Assembly (NCBI GenBank): GCA_002356435.2
Contig: AP018040.2
Location: 1,860,001 to 1,924,000, forward strand
Direction of reading: 5' to 3'
DNA length: 64,000 nucleotides
Source: Petrimonas sp. IBARAKI
Lineage (GTDB): Bacteria > Bacteroidota > Bacteroidia > Bacteroidales > Dysgonomonadaceae
Each line of letters opens with the position of its first letter. Positions within the stretch are counted from its first letter, which is position 1. Under the pieces are notes generated by a model. The model was not told where the DNA came from. It did not search any database and saw only the letters and a program-made list of their open reading frames with translations. Shown here one piece after another: positions 28,078 to 37,285 of the stretch. The translations under genes and the position numbers were made by a program.

Positions 28078-29639
28078 CTTTTTATCTCATCCGATAACGG
28101 GATAAATGTTGCGTTGAGATCGGGATCGGCCATATCGGGATCGAGTGGATAAATGGGGCGGTTGATCCGCTTGTAATCCAGTCGGAGAAGGTCCTGATCA
28201 ACCCCGCCGGGTGTTAATGCCATTAACCAATCGGCACGCATGTCGTACAACTCAGGCACGAGGTAGCCGATTTTAACCACCAGGATATCTGTTTCACGCG
28301 GATTTAACCCCAGTTTGGTGAAGTCCTTTTCGTAATGGTAGGCCATGCGTCTTTCAGTGACTATCACAGAGGTGTTGCCGTTTCTTACCACCACTTCGGT
28401 TTTGGCATTGGGATGCCCTTCGTGGATGGCCGTAATGGTTCCGGTGATCCTTACCGGCGGTGCGAACCGGTTATCTACGGCCGCTCCGGCTGTCGCATCA
28501 ATTTTTCCGCCAACACCAATCTCCTTGGCTTTCTTCACAAACTCTTCACCGGGAATGGAGGCGTAAATCAACGACTTTGCCCGCGGCGACTTCAATTCCG
28601 GCCTTTTCAGTATCTCCTGCAGTGTCCAGGTAACATCTCCTGCTCCTCCTGCCGTGGGGTTATCACCCATATCGCTGATGATAAACGGTTTTTTATCGCT
28701 TGCCAGCGCTTTTTCCAAAGCCTCATCCAAATAAACGGTAGGAGCCACAAAATCGAACTCTTTTCTCACGTTCCAGAAATGGGCGGCCAGTTTTTCGGCT
28801 GCTTTGCCAACAGCCTCCTTGTCATCTCCGTAAGCAACCACCACACCGTGATTTCTAGGTTCATCGGCCCAAGGGTAGGACATCCAGATGGATGCGTCAA
28901 TCACCTTGTCTTTTTCAATAACCTCCGGAATCTGTGCATACAGGCTTTTCCCCGGCTCGATGCGGGTGCTGGTCTTTTCCCCGGGGAGCAGGATGGGAAC
29001 GGGAATCCACGCTTTATACGCAGGCTTTCCCTTGCCGTTTTCGAGGCGATCGAGAAGGTTGGTAACCGCCCTTTTTTTCGACTCAATGGCATCTTCGTGT
29101 GGTGCCAGGCGGTAGCAGGTAATTAAGTCGGTATTCTGTGCCAAACGCGGCGAAACGCTTCCGTGCAGGTCCATCGAGGTGGAAATCAACACATCCGTGC
29201 CCACCAGTTCGCGTATGCGGACCAGGAAATCGCCCTCGGGATCATCCAACCCTTGAACGCTCATAGCACCGTGAACATCAAAAAAGAGGGCATCCAGGGG
29301 CAGTTTTGCTTTTAAGCTGTCCAGTGTTTTTGACACCAGCGATTCGTAGGCTTCACGGCTTACAATGCCACCCGGCATGGCATGTCCGCGCAAGGTCGGC
29401 AGCCAAACGGCCCGGTCGATAATGCCCGAATCAGCAGCAAAGAACGGGTAATAACTGAAAACACTGTCGCCATACCTTGCCCGGAACGCATCTTCGTGGG
29501 AAACGGCGGGTGAAAACGTGCTCGACTCAATGGCAAGCCCGGCAATAGCTATTCTCGGAAGCTTCTTTTTATGGTTTTGACATTCCACGGCTGAAATCAG
29601 TATGGCCAAAAGGAGGGAAGTAGAAAAAAGTTTTTTCAT
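28074..29639 (-). CDS. Exported M81 family metallopeptidase (MlrC/microcystinase C-like)
   Basis: A 521-residue protein whose N-terminal region matches the MlrC/M81 family: IAIAGLAIESSTFSP near residue 30, FFDVHGAMSVQGLDDPEGD and STSMDLHGSVSPRL with the His and Asp residues expected to bind zinc, then SDMGDNPTAGGAGDVT. Residues 1-20 form a signal peptide (MKKLFSTSLLLAILISAVEC), possibly with Cys20 lipidated. Family members are best known as cytoplasmic peptidases or amidohydrolases; this one appears to be exported. The substrate is unknown. It overlaps nth by 4 bp. Confidence 0.85.
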   Translation of the reverse strand: MKKLFSTSLLLAILISAVECQNHKKKLPRIAIAGLAIESSTFSPAVSHEDAFRARYGDSVFSYYPFFAADSGIIDRAVWLPTLRGHAMPGGIVSREAYESLVSKTLDSLKAKLPLDALFFDVHGAMSVQGLDDPEGDFLVRIRELVGTDVLISTSMDLHGSVSPRLAQNTDLITCYRLAPHEDAIESKKRAVTNLLDRLENGKGKPAYKAWIPVPILLPGEKTSTRIEPGKSLYAQIPEVIEKDKVIDASIWMSYPWADEPRNHGVVVAYGDDKEAVGKAAEKLAAHFWNVRKEFDFVAPTVYLDEALEKALASDKKPFIISDMGDNPTAGGAGDVTWTLQEILKRPELKSPRAKSLIYASIPGEEFVKKAKEIGVGGKIDATAGAAVDNRFAPPVRITGTITAIHEGHPNAKTEVVVRNGNTSVIVTERRMAYHYEKDFTKLGLNPRETDILVVKIGYLVPELYDMRADWLMALTPGGVDQDLLRLDYKRINRPIYPLDPDMADPDLNATFIPLSDEIKR

Positions 29640-29689
29640 CTGTTTGTAATTTTTTCGGTTGGGTTTAAAGCATCAAAATTAGTAAAAAA

Positions 29690-30826
29690 TCAAATCAGCG
29701 ACAACAGGTATCCTGCCAAACAGCCTCCGATCACAATAAATGCACTATTGACTTTTCGGTAACGAAAGACCACAGCCATACTTAATACTGCGATAACAAC
29801 CGTTCGCACGTCTGTTATGGTCTCTTTCCCCATTATTAAACAAATGGCCGCGATAATGGCAACCGAAGCAACGTTCACGGCATCTAGAAACAGGGAGAAA
29901 AGCGTTGATTTTCGCATTTTCTTTACAACAGGATTCAACAACGCAACGAACACAAAAGAGGGTAAAAAGATGCCGACAGTAGAGACTACGGCTCCCCAAA
30001 AACCGTTGATCTGGTAACCGATAAAGGTAACCGACGTAAAAACGGGGCCGGGAGTAAACTGGCCTACGGCAATGGCATCGATAAGTTGTTGACGCGACAT
30101 GAACCCGGTTGTCACCAGTTCCGTATCCAAAAAAGCGAACAGCACGTAACCGCTACCGTACAAAATAGCTCCGATTTTCAGGAAAATCAAAAACAGGTTG
30201 ACATTGGAAACCGACAACAGGACTGGGACTGTTGGTGGCAACAATGCCAGGGGAACGATTCCGTTGAATTTTATTTTCTGCAGGTTCCGGATTCGGGCAA
30301 CCAGCATCGCTAGCAATCCTGCACCAAACATCAGGTATATTTCATTGATATTCAGCAGAGATAAAACTAGTACTAGGATGCCTAGAATAGCCAGTTCAAC
30401 CGATTTTATCGACTTTTTTGCCAACGGGAATACGGCTCCAAGGATAACGGCGATGATGGCGGGTTTGATTCCGTATATAAATGGCTGTACCTGTGGTAAC
30501 TGGCCGTAATCCTTATACAGCCATGCCAGAAAGCCGACAATCAACACCGCGGGAAAAATGAAGCAGGCTCCGGCAATGATCAACCCTCTCCAGCCTCCTT
30601 TTTCCTGTCCGATATGGATGGCCATCTCAGTACTGTTGGGGCCGGGAATCAGGTTGGTGGCACCCAGAAGGTCGAGAAACTCCTGTTCCGTGAGCCACTT
30701 CCTTTTTTCGACCACTTCCTGCTGCATCATGGCAATATGCGCAGCCGGTCCGCCAAAACCGATAATGCCCAGCTTAAGAAAAAGTGCCGCGAGTTCTTTC
30801 AGTATCGGTTTGGGCGTTTCTTTCAT
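29690..30826 (-). CDS. Chromate transporter (CHR family), two-domain
   Basis: A 378-residue membrane protein with about 10-12 helices and the duplicated CHR plan. The N-terminal half carries GFGGPAAHIAMMQQE and TNLIPGPNSTEMAIHIG; the C-terminal half repeats these as GSGYVLFAFLDTELV and VGQFTPGPVFTSVTFIGYQ. Members export chromate and probably other oxyanions. The ATG at 30826 is chosen because the longer frame from 30865 overlaps the rsmE gene and lacks homologous-looking sequence. It lies 5 bp after rsmE within a run of same-strand genes, with no metal-resistance genes beside it. Confidence 0.9.
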   Translation of the reverse strand: MKETPKPILKELAALFLKLGIIGFGGPAAHIAMMQQEVVEKRKWLTEQEFLDLLGATNLIPGPNSTEMAIHIGQEKGGWRGLIIAGACFIFPAVLIVGFLAWLYKDYGQLPQVQPFIYGIKPAIIAVILGAVFPLAKKSIKSVELAILGILVLVLSLLNINEIYLMFGAGLLAMLVARIRNLQKIKFNGIVPLALLPPTVPVLLSVSNVNLFLIFLKIGAILYGSGYVLFAFLDTELVTTGFMSRQQLIDAIAVGQFTPGPVFTSVTFIGYQINGFWGAVVSTVGIFLPSFVFVALLNPVVKKMRKSTLFSLFLDAVNVASVAIIAAICLIMGKETITDVRTVVIAVLSMAVVFRYRKVNSAFIVIGGCLAGYLLSLI

Positions 30827-30831
30827 CGTTT

Positions 30832-31539
30832 TTACGTTAAATTCAACACGTGAAGGGTATGGCAAGCCACTAGACAGGCGGTTTCCGTTCTCAAGCGGTT
30901 TTCGCCCAGACTCACCGGTTCAAAGCCGAGACTGACGGCTTTTTGAATTTCTTCTTCACTGAAATCTCCTTCGGGACCGATAAGAATCAGGGCATCTTCT
31001 CCCTTTTGGTAGGTTTTGGCCAACGCTGTTTTAGGGGTAGGGTGGCAGTGCGCGATAAACTTTCTGCCCGTAAACGGGTTCTCAACAAACAAGTCAAAGG
31101 GATTCATCTCGTCAATAACTGGCATTACGGCTTGTTGCGACTGCTTCATTGCCGAAACGACTATTTTTTCCAACCTTTCGGTTTTCAACTCTTTCCTTTC
31201 CGAAAAGCGGCAAAGCAACGGTGTAAACCGGTCTATTCCCGATTCGGTGGCTTTCTCGGCGAACCATTCCATCCTGTCGATGTTTTTGGTAGGCGCAAAA
31301 GCTATATGAAGGCTGAAATTCCACGTTTTGGGTTGAGCAACTTCCGCGTCCATGCTAACCACGCAATGCTTGGGATGTGCCTGAATCAGCGTACACGGGT
31401 AAAAGAAGCCTTTACCGTCGGTAACGGTCAATTTATCCCCTTCCTTCATTCGAAGCACTTTTACGCAATGTAGCGATTCTTGTTCGGGCAACTGCTGCAA
31501 GTGCCGGATACCGGGCGAATAAAAAACCGTATCAGCCAT
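30832..31539 (-). CDS. rsmE: 16S rRNA (uracil-1498-N3)-methyltransferase RsmE
   Basis: Methylates U1498 of 16S rRNA. A 235-residue SPOUT-family enzyme: N-terminal PUA-like part (HCVKVLRMKEGDKLTVTDG), then the knotted methyltransferase domain with ALILIGPEGDFSEEE and the C-terminal SLGENRLRTETA, which is the SAM-binding signature. ATG at 31539 is preferred over the GTG three codons upstream. The start overlaps the end of the bifunctional-nuclease gene by 8 bp. Confidence 0.95.
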   Translation of the reverse strand: MADTVFYSPGIRHLQQLPEQESLHCVKVLRMKEGDKLTVTDGKGFFYPCTLIQAHPKHCVVSMDAEVAQPKTWNFSLHIAFAPTKNIDRMEWFAEKATESGIDRFTPLLCRFSERKELKTERLEKIVVSAMKQSQQAVMPVIDEMNPFDLFVENPFTGRKFIAHCHPTPKTALAKTYQKGEDALILIGPEGDFSEEEIQKAVSLGFEPVSLGENRLRTETACLVACHTLHVLNLT

Positions 31540-32134
31540 TTTCTGCACCCTGCCGGCGGTTTATCTCATCGCGAAGCTTAGTCGCCAACTCGTAATCTTC
31601 GTCTTTTATGGCTTCTTCCAGCCGTTTTTTCAACGCGTCGATTTTTACCTCCTCCATATTCTCCACGATCTCCTCCACTTCCATGTCCTTGTTCTGAAAC
31701 TCTGTGGAAAGCACCTCTTTTTCATCAAACACAATGGCCATATTCTGCATGATGGTTTCCGTGGTGAAAATGGGTGAATGTGTCCTCAATGCGATGGCAA
31801 CGGCATCCGATGTCCGGGAATCGATACGAAACTCCCGATTGTCTTGACGCAAAAGCAGCTCGGCAAAAAAAGCACCGTCCTCAAATTTATAAATAAAAAC
31901 TTCCAGCAACTCGATACTTAAGGATTCGAAAATGTTGTATATCAGATCATGTGCCAGGGGGCGGGGAGGGGTCATGTTTTCCATTACCAGGGCAATGGAT
32001 TGCGCTTCAGGCGTACCAATCACAATCGGCAGCCGGCGTATGCCGTTCTCTTCAGCAAATATAAGCGCATACGCTCCGGCTTGCACCTGGCTGAACGATA
32101 TACCCAATATGGAGAGTTTAACTTTATTCGTCAC
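31532..32134 (-). CDS. Bifunctional nuclease family (BFN/DUF151) protein with UVR motif
   Basis: A 200-residue protein. Residues 1 to about 135 are the BFN domain (LPIVIGTPEAQSIAL, RPLAHDLIYNIFESL, IDSRTSDAVAIALR). The C-terminal 35 residues form a UVR motif like those of UvrB/UvrC and Clp proteins (LKKRLEEAIKDEDYELATKL), a helical hairpin for protein contact. BFN-domain proteins have been reported to have nuclease activity, but the role here is unknown. First gene of a packed set reading on through rsmE, the chromate transporter, M81 and nth. A TATTTTTG (32163-32170, minus) is a possible promoter element. Confidence 0.88.
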   Translation of the reverse strand: MTNKVKLSILGISFSQVQAGAYALIFAEENGIRRLPIVIGTPEAQSIALVMENMTPPRPLAHDLIYNIFESLSIELLEVFIYKFEDGAFFAELLLRQDNREFRIDSRTSDAVAIALRTHSPIFTTETIMQNMAIVFDEKEVLSTEFQNKDMEVEEIVENMEEVKIDALKKRLEEAIKDEDYELATKLRDEINRRQGAENG

Positions 32135-32228
32135 AATTATTGCTGTTAATCGGTTATAACTTCAAAAATACAATTTTTAAACAAGAAAAACAGGAATAAG
32201 TGCATTTTTTTGATTTTTTGGAAATTTA

Positions 32229-32260
32229 TTGGGGATTATGAAGAAAATTATTTATCTTTG
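32229..32260 (+). promoter_or_regulatory. Promoter of tRNA-His
   Basis: A -7 element TATCTTTG at 32253-32260 matches TAnnTTTG; a weak -33 box TTGG lies 20 nt upstream at 32229-32232. It ends 17 bp before the tRNA, which fits a short 5' leader. Confidence 0.6.
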
Positions 32261-32277
32261 CACCCACTTTACGACAC

Positions 32278-32352
32278 GGTGGTTATAGCTCAGTTGGTTA
32301 GAGCGACGGATTGTGGTTCCGTAGGTCGCGGGTTCGAATCCCGTTTTCCACC
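32278..32352 (+). tRNA. tRNA-His (anticodon GTG)
   Basis: The cloverleaf can be folded by hand: D arm GCTC/GAGC, anticodon stem ACGGA/TCCGT with loop TTGTGGT giving anticodon GTG, T arm GCGGG/CCCGT with loop TTCGAAT. An extra G at 32278 opposite C at 32352 is the G-1:C73 identity pair of tRNA-His. CCA is not encoded. In the acceptor stem GTGGTTA faces TTTCCAC, leaving two T-T mismatches at pairs 5:68 and 6:67. A promoter before it and a terminator after it suggest it is expressed. Confidence 0.93.
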
Positions 32353-32399
32353 CGAATACACTGGTAATAGGTGTTTTCTCTCTTAGATTTGTTTTAGGT

Positions 32400-32430
32400 A
32401 ATCACGTATTTTACATACGTGATTTTTTTT
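32400..32430 (+). terminator. Rho-independent terminator of tRNA-His
   Basis: A perfect 10-bp stem (AATCACGTAT with ATACGTGATT) around the loop TTTAC runs into eight T on the plus strand. On the minus strand there is no T-run after the stem, so it ends tRNA transcription and not that of the his operon. Confidence 0.88.
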
Positions 32431-32451
32431 GCCACTATCCGAAAAGCTCTC

Positions 32452-33039
32452 CTACTTGTGCCTTCCTTTTAACACCCCTTCGATGTCTTCCAGTTTCAAC
32501 GCTTTTGTCTTCAACAGGATCAGGAAGTGATAGAGCAGGTCAGCCGCTTCGTTTTTAAACAGGTCGATGTTGTTATCCTTAGCTTCGATAACGAGCTCAA
32601 CGGCTTCTTCACCTACTTTTTGCGCCACTTTATTTACTCCGCTGTTGAAAAGCCTGCTCGTGTAGGATCCTTCGGTTTTAGCTTCTATCCGTTGTTCAAT
32701 CACTTTTTCCAGTTCATAGATAAAACCTTTCGGTGTTTCTTCGGAAAAACAGGTTGTGGCTCCGGTATGGCAGGTGGGTCCCTGAGGAAGGGCTTTGATC
32801 AGCAACGTGTCGTTATCACAATCTTCCCGGATTTCGTTCACGATAAGATAATTTCCGGAAGTTTCTCCTTTTGTCCATAACCGGTTCTGACTGCGGCTAA
32901 AAAAAGTAACCCGGCCTTCCGCTTTGGTTTTTTCGAGGGCTTCTTCATTCATGTAGCCGAGCATCAGCACTTGTAACGTATGGGTGTTCTGGATGATTAC
33001 CGGAACCAATCCTCCGGATTTTTTGAAATTGATGGTCAT
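32452..33039 (-). CDS. hisIE: Phosphoribosyl-AMP cyclohydrolase / phosphoribosyl-ATP pyrophosphatase
   Basis: Fused enzyme for steps 2 and 3 of histidine synthesis: HisE removes pyrophosphate from PR-ATP and HisI opens the adenine ring of PR-AMP. Length 195. The HisI half (1 to about 105) shows TKGETSGN, the metal motif DCDNDTLL and the zinc ligands in GPTCHTGATTCF. The HisE half (about 110-195) shows YTSRLFNSGVNKVAQKVGEE and AADLLYHFLILL. It is the last gene of the his operon, 14 bp after hisF. Confidence 0.96.
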   Translation of the reverse strand: MTINFKKSGGLVPVIIQNTHTLQVLMLGYMNEEALEKTKAEGRVTFFSRSQNRLWTKGETSGNYLIVNEIREDCDNDTLLIKALPQGPTCHTGATTCFSEETPKGFIYELEKVIEQRIEAKTEGSYTSRLFNSGVNKVAQKVGEEAVELVIEAKDNNIDLFKNEAADLLYHFLILLKTKALKLEDIEGVLKGRHK

Positions 33040-33053
33040 AATTTTTTTACTTT

Positions 33054-33809
33054 TTAAATCCTCACTTCAATGTTTTGTTGTTTTAAAAACTGTTTCAACC
33101 GGGGTATCGGTATTTCACCGAAATGGAAAATGCTTGCCGCCAATGCCGCACTTGCCCTTGTCTGTTGGAAGACATCAGCAAAATGTTGCATTGTCCCCGC
33201 GCCACCAGAGGCGACAACAGGAATATTGACGGCTGAGGAAACCGCGGCGGTGATATCGAGTGCGAAACCGTTTTTGGTACCGTCGTTGTTCATGGATGTA
33301 AGCAGAATTTCCCCTGCACCGCGCCGTTCGCCCTCCAGTGCCCAGTCAACGGCATTGAGTGGAGTAGGAGTCCTGCCTCCGTGAATATAAACCTTCCATT
33401 CACCGTCATCAAGCTTGGTGTCAATCGCCAGTACAACACACTGGCTGCCAAATTTTGCAGCAATTTCCGAAACAATCTCCGGATGATCTACAGCCGCAGT
33501 GTTAATGCTCACCTTGTCGGCTCCCGCTTTGATTATTGCCTGCGCATCTTCCACCGAATTTATGCCACCGCCCACGGTGAACGGGATGTTGATTTCACGG
33601 GCAATCTTTTCGACCAGTCCGGTCAGGTTCTTCCGTTTCTCAACGGTGGCGGTAATATCGAGAAACACCAGTTCATCCGCACCTTCCTGGACGTAACGTT
33701 TGGCCAGTTCCACAGCGTCGCCGGCATCGCGAAGCCCCACAAAGTTAATGCCTTTCACCGTCCGGCCATCCTTGATATCGAGGCAGGGAATAATTCTTTT
33801 TTTAAGCAT
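33054..33809 (-). CDS. hisF: Imidazole glycerol phosphate synthase, cyclase subunit
   Basis: With HisH makes imidazole glycerol phosphate and AICAR from PRFAR. A 251-residue beta/alpha barrel with [17 protein letters not shown] at the start (first catalytic Asp), AIDTKLDDG (second catalytic Asp), and the phosphate-binding VGGGINS and [10 protein letters not shown] loops. In the his operon, 32 bp after hisA; here hisA lies between hisH and hisF, as in many bacteria. Confidence 0.97.
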   Translation of the reverse strand: MLKKRIIPCLDIKDGRTVKGINFVGLRDAGDAVELAKRYVQEGADELVFLDITATVEKRKNLTGLVEKIAREINIPFTVGGGINSVEDAQAIIKAGADKVSINTAAVDHPEIVSEIAAKFGSQCVVLAIDTKLDDGEWKVYIHGGRTPTPLNAVDWALEGERRGAGEILLTSMNNDGTKNGFALDITAAVSSAVNIPVVASGGAGTMQHFADVFQQTRASAALAASIFHFGEIPIPRLKQFLKQQNIEVRI

Positions 33810-33841
33810 ATAAGTTTATATTTTTTGTTGTTTTAAACCCG

Positions 33842-34561
33842 TTACAGGAAACCCGCAACGCGTAACTCGTCCAGGCTAATTCTCCCTTCGTAAAGAGCTT
33901 TGCCGATAATGGCTCCCTCACAACCCAACTCCTTTACCTTTGTCAGATCATCCACCGATGATACGCCACCACTGGCAATCAGCTTAACATCGGTCTCCCG
34001 GAGGATTTCAGCGTAAAGCTCATTGGAAGTGCCTTGCAGCATGCCGTCTTTCGAGATGTCGGTACAGATCACGTATGTAACGCCTTTGCGTTCATAACCG
34101 GCAATAAAATCCACAACATCCAGTTCCGATTGCTGCTGCCATCCCTGGGTGGCAATTTTTCTGCCGTGGCTGTCTGCACCTAAAATAATCTTGTCCGGAC
34201 CGTATACCGACAGCCATTTTAAAAAAAGGTCCGGTTCTTGAGCAGCTATGCTTCCCACCGTAACCTGTGCAGCTCCGTTTTCGAAAGCGATGCGTACATC
34301 TTCATCGGTTTTAATACCTCCGCCAAAATCAACCGTCAATGAAGTTTTTGTTGATATTTTTCTCAGAATATCTTTATTCACAATATGTTTTGATTTGGCT
34401 CCATCCAAATCAACCAAGTGTAAATATCGAATTCCGTTGGCTTCAAACGATTTTGCAACTTCCACCGGATTTTCGTTATATATTTTTTGGGTGCTGTAAT
34501 CGCCTTTGGTCAGGCGGACACACTTTCCGTCAATAATGTCTATGGCAGGAATAATTCTCAT
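33842..34561 (-). CDS. hisA: ProFAR isomerase
   Basis: Converts ProFAR to PRFAR, the fourth step of histidine synthesis. A 239-residue beta/alpha barrel: [20 protein letters not shown] at the start, [29 protein letters not shown] with the second catalytic Asp, and [11 protein letters not shown] as phosphate loop. The ATG at 34561 is chosen; the longer frame would start with TTG at 34570. It starts 17 bp after hisH. Confidence 0.97.
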   Translation of the reverse strand: MRIIPAIDIIDGKCVRLTKGDYSTQKIYNENPVEVAKSFEANGIRYLHLVDLDGAKSKHIVNKDILRKISTKTSLTVDFGGGIKTDEDVRIAFENGAAQVTVGSIAAQEPDLFLKWLSVYGPDKIILGADSHGRKIATQGWQQQSELDVVDFIAGYERKGVTYVICTDISKDGMLQGTSNELYAEILRETDVKLIASGGVSSVDDLTKVKELGCEGAIIGKALYEGRISLDELRVAGFL

Positions 34562-34578
34562 AAACTTCAATCGTTTGT

Positions 34579-35166
34579 TTACCTTATTTTCAAAAAATTC
34601 TTCAATATTCGTTCACCGACGTTCGCCGATTTCTCGGGATGGAACTGCGTGGCATAAAAATTCCTGTTCCGCATGGCGGCACTGAACGGCAAAATATAAT
34701 CGCACTCGGCGATAGTTTGCGCACAGCTCTCGGCATAATAACTGTGTACGAAATAGACCGTATCATCCTTTCCAAAACCATCAAAAAGCAATGACTCCGT
34801 ATGCTTCAGGTTGTCCCATCCGATGTGGGGAACAATGTCCGTCAACGGGAATTTTTTTACCGCAGTATCAAAGATACCCAGGCAGCCGGTGTTTCCCTCT
34901 TCCGAATACCGGCACAGCAGTTGCAGGCCTAGGCATATTCCCAGAACGGGCTGCCCGAGCGTTTTTATTACCGCATCCAGCTTCCGCTCTTTTAAATATT
35001 CCATGGCCGACGATGCTTCGCCCACACCGGGAAAAATAACCTTATCCGCACGGCGGATTTCAACCTCGCTATCGGTAATGACGCACTGATGCCCCAACCG
35101 CTCCACCGCATTTTTTACCGACGCGATGTTGCCAGCATTGTATTTGATGATAGCAACCATTGACAT
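34579..35166 (-). CDS. hisH: Imidazole glycerol phosphate synthase, glutaminase subunit
   Basis: Class I glutamine amidotransferase that feeds ammonia to HisF. Length 195. The catalytic triad is visible: Cys in [10 protein letters not shown], and His and Glu in TQFHPEKSA. The start ATG shares one base with the stop codon of hisB (TAATG), so translation is coupled. An ATG two codons later is an alternative. Confidence 0.97.
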   Translation of the reverse strand: MSMVAIIKYNAGNIASVKNAVERLGHQCVITDSEVEIRRADKVIFPGVGEASSAMEYLKERKLDAVIKTLGQPVLGICLGLQLLCRYSEEGNTGCLGIFDTAVKKFPLTDIVPHIGWDNLKHTESLLFDGFGKDDTVYFVHSYYAESCAQTIAECDYILPFSAAMRNRNFYATQFHPEKSANVGERILKNFLKIR

Positions 35167-36257
35167 TATAATATTCCTTTTGTGCTGGGAATTCCTGTAT
35201 TTTCACCACGTTTCACCGCCATCTTGATCGATTTGGCGAATGCTTTGAAAATGGCTTCCGCTTTGTGATGTTCGTTATCGCCTTCGGCTTTGATGTTAAG
35301 GTTACACCTGGCGTTATCGGAAAACGACTTGAAGAAGTGCATAAACATTTCGGCAGGCACATCTCCAATTCTCTCGCGTTTAAAATCCACCTCCCAGACC
35401 AGCCAAGGCCGGCCGCCGAAGTCGATAGCAACCTGTGCCAGGCAATCGTCCATGGGCAGCAGAAACCCGTAACGTTCTATACCCTTCTTCTTCCCCAGTG
35501 CTTGTAAAAAAGCCTCTCCCAGGGCGATGGCCGTATCTTCGACCGTATGGTGTTCGTCGATATGCAAATCACCGTTTACCCGGATGGAGAGGTCCACATT
35601 TCCGTGACGGGCAATTTGCTCCAACATATGGTCGAAAAACCCTAATCCTGTAGCTATCCGGCTTTTTCCTGATCCGTCAAGATTGATCTCCACAACGATA
35701 TCGGTTTCTGAAGTTTTGCGGCGGACAATTCCTTTTCTGGGTTCCAACTTCAAGTAGGCGTATATCTCGGCCCAGTCGGTCGTGCACAGCACGGCATCAT
35801 CGGTTTTATCCACGTTCAGGTAAATGGCTTTGCAGCCAAGGTTTCTGGCCAACCGCACATCAGTTTTCCGGTCTCCGATAACGTAAGAGTTTTCCAAATC
35901 GTAACCCCCTTTTGTGTAATGTGTCAGCAACGCTATCCCCGGTTTTCGGGTAGGAAGGTTTTCGTGTTCAAAAGAGCGGTCGATAAGGATTTCGCTAAAA
36001 ACAACCCCTTCGTTTTCGAATGCTTTTACCATTTTATGGTGTGCCGGCCAGAACGTATCTTCGGGAAAAGACGGAGTTCCCAACCCGTCCTGATTCGTCA
36101 CCATAACCAATTCATATTCCAATTCTCGGGCAATCCGCGACAGGTACTGAAATACTTGCGGGTAAAACTCCAGCTTCTCCAGGCTGTCAATCTGGAAGTC
36201 AACGGGCGGCTCGATAACCAGTGTTCCGTCCCGGTCGATAAATAAAACTTTTTTCAT
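35166..36257 (-). CDS. hisB: Histidinol-phosphatase / imidazoleglycerol-phosphate dehydratase
   Basis: Bifunctional enzyme of 363 residues. The N-terminal HAD phosphatase (1 to about 165) has the nucleophile motif FIDRDGT (Asp8, Asp10), VTNQDG and [10 protein letters not shown]. The C-terminal dehydratase (about 170-363) has [30 protein letters not shown] and [13 protein letters not shown], whose His residues bind manganese. The Cys/His zinc loop known from E. coli HisB is absent: the corresponding stretch reads [15 protein letters not shown]. The start overlaps the hisC stop codon by 4 bp. Confidence 0.97.
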   Translation of the reverse strand: MKKVLFIDRDGTLVIEPPVDFQIDSLEKLEFYPQVFQYLSRIARELEYELVMVTNQDGLGTPSFPEDTFWPAHHKMVKAFENEGVVFSEILIDRSFEHENLPTRKPGIALLTHYTKGGYDLENSYVIGDRKTDVRLARNLGCKAIYLNVDKTDDAVLCTTDWAEIYAYLKLEPRKGIVRRKTSETDIVVEINLDGSGKSRIATGLGFFDHMLEQIARHGNVDLSIRVNGDLHIDEHHTVEDTAIALGEAFLQALGKKKGIERYGFLLPMDDCLAQVAIDFGGRPWLVWEVDFKRERIGDVPAEMFMHFFKSFSDNARCNLNIKAEGDNEHHKAEAIFKAFAKSIKMAVKRGENTGIPSTKGIL

Positions 36258-37285
36258 ACAAGGGTGCGTAATTTATTCAACAACTCCTCATTCTCACCGG
36301 GAGTGCCGATGGTAATTCTCACACAGTTTGTCACCTGCCTGTTCCGGTTGCGGACAATCACCTTTTTTTGTACCAGTTCGTTGTAAATCCAGTTGGCATC
36401 TGATACTTCAACCAAGAGGAAGTTGGCATCCGAAGGATAAATCTTCTTTACAATTTCCAGTTTCGATAATTCTTCGGCGAGATATGCTCTTTGCTGCAGA
36501 ATCGTGTCGCGGCGCTTTTCAAATTCATCCACGCGCGAAAGCGCTTCCAGGGCAACTTGCTGATTGATGATACTGACGTTGTAGGGCGGTTTGGTTTTGT
36601 CCAGCAACGATATGATTTTTTCGCCGGCAAAAGCCATTCCAACCCGGACACCCGCCAACGCCCATGCTTTGCTGAATGTCTGCATCACAATAAGGTGGGA
36701 GTATTTGTTTATTTTGCTTTTCAGGCTGTATTCGGGGCAAAAATCCACGTAAGCTTCGTCTGCCACCACGATTCCGTTAAAGTTTTCAAGCAGCTTCTCC
36801 AGGTTGTCCAACCTGTTCCCGGTGGGGTTATTCGGTGAGCAAACGAAAATAAGCTTTACGGAACTGTCTGTTTCGGCCGTCTGCAGGATCTTTTCAATAT
36901 CAAGCTGAAAATCGGATGTTAATGGGATTTCATGCAGTTGGATGTGATTGATGTTAGCCGAGACTTCGTACATCCCGTAAGTGGGCGGACAAACAATCGC
37001 GCTGTCTTTTCCAGGTTCACAGAAAATTCGGTATATCAGGTCGATGACCTCGTCACTTCCGTTGCCGATAAAAATCTGGTTGAAAGGTACGTTTTTAACT
37101 TCTGACAGCTTCGTCTTTAACGCTTTCTGGTGGGGGTCGGGATACCGGTTGAGTGTCCCGTACGGATTTTCGTTTGCATCGAGAAAGATACCTTCGTTGC
37201 CCGAAAATTCATCGCGGGCACTTGAATAGGGTTTTAGTGCCAGGATATTCGGCCTGACCATTTTTTCTATATCAACTGTTCTCAT
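36254..37285 (-). CDS. hisC: Histidinol-phosphate aminotransferase
   Basis: PLP-dependent transaminase that makes histidinol phosphate. A 343-residue fold-type I enzyme. Seen are [17 protein letters not shown] near the start, the PLP-contacting [10 protein letters not shown] and [10 protein letters not shown], the Schiff-base Lys in [11 protein letters not shown], and the phosphate-binding Arg in AGVRVGMAF. The start lies inside the end of hisD (14-bp overlap). Confidence 0.96.
   Translation of the reverse strand: MRTVDIEKMVRPNILALKPYSSARDEFSGNEGIFLDANENPYGTLNRYPDPHQKALKTKLSEVKNVPFNQIFIGNGSDEVIDLIYRIFCEPGKDSAIVCPPTYGMYEVSANINHIQLHEIPLTSDFQLDIEKILQTAETDSSVKLIFVCSPNNPTGNRLDNLEKLLENFNGIVVADEAYVDFCPEYSLKSKINKYSHLIVMQTFSKAWALAGVRVGMAFAGEKIISLLDKTKPPYNVSIINQQVALEALSRVDEFEKRRDTILQQRAYLAEELSKLEIVKKIYPSDANFLLVEVSDANWIYNELVQKKVIVRNRNRQVTNCVRITIGTPGENEELLNKLRTLV

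Noticed and set aside
28335-29126. A 263-codon open frame opposite the M81 gene
   Set aside because: No signal peptide, motif or ribosome site, and the minus-strand gene is well supported; a shadow frame.
29690-30826. A chromate-resistance island
   Set aside because: The transporter sits in a packed chromosomal unit with rsmE and nth, and no transposase, reductase or regulator is nearby.
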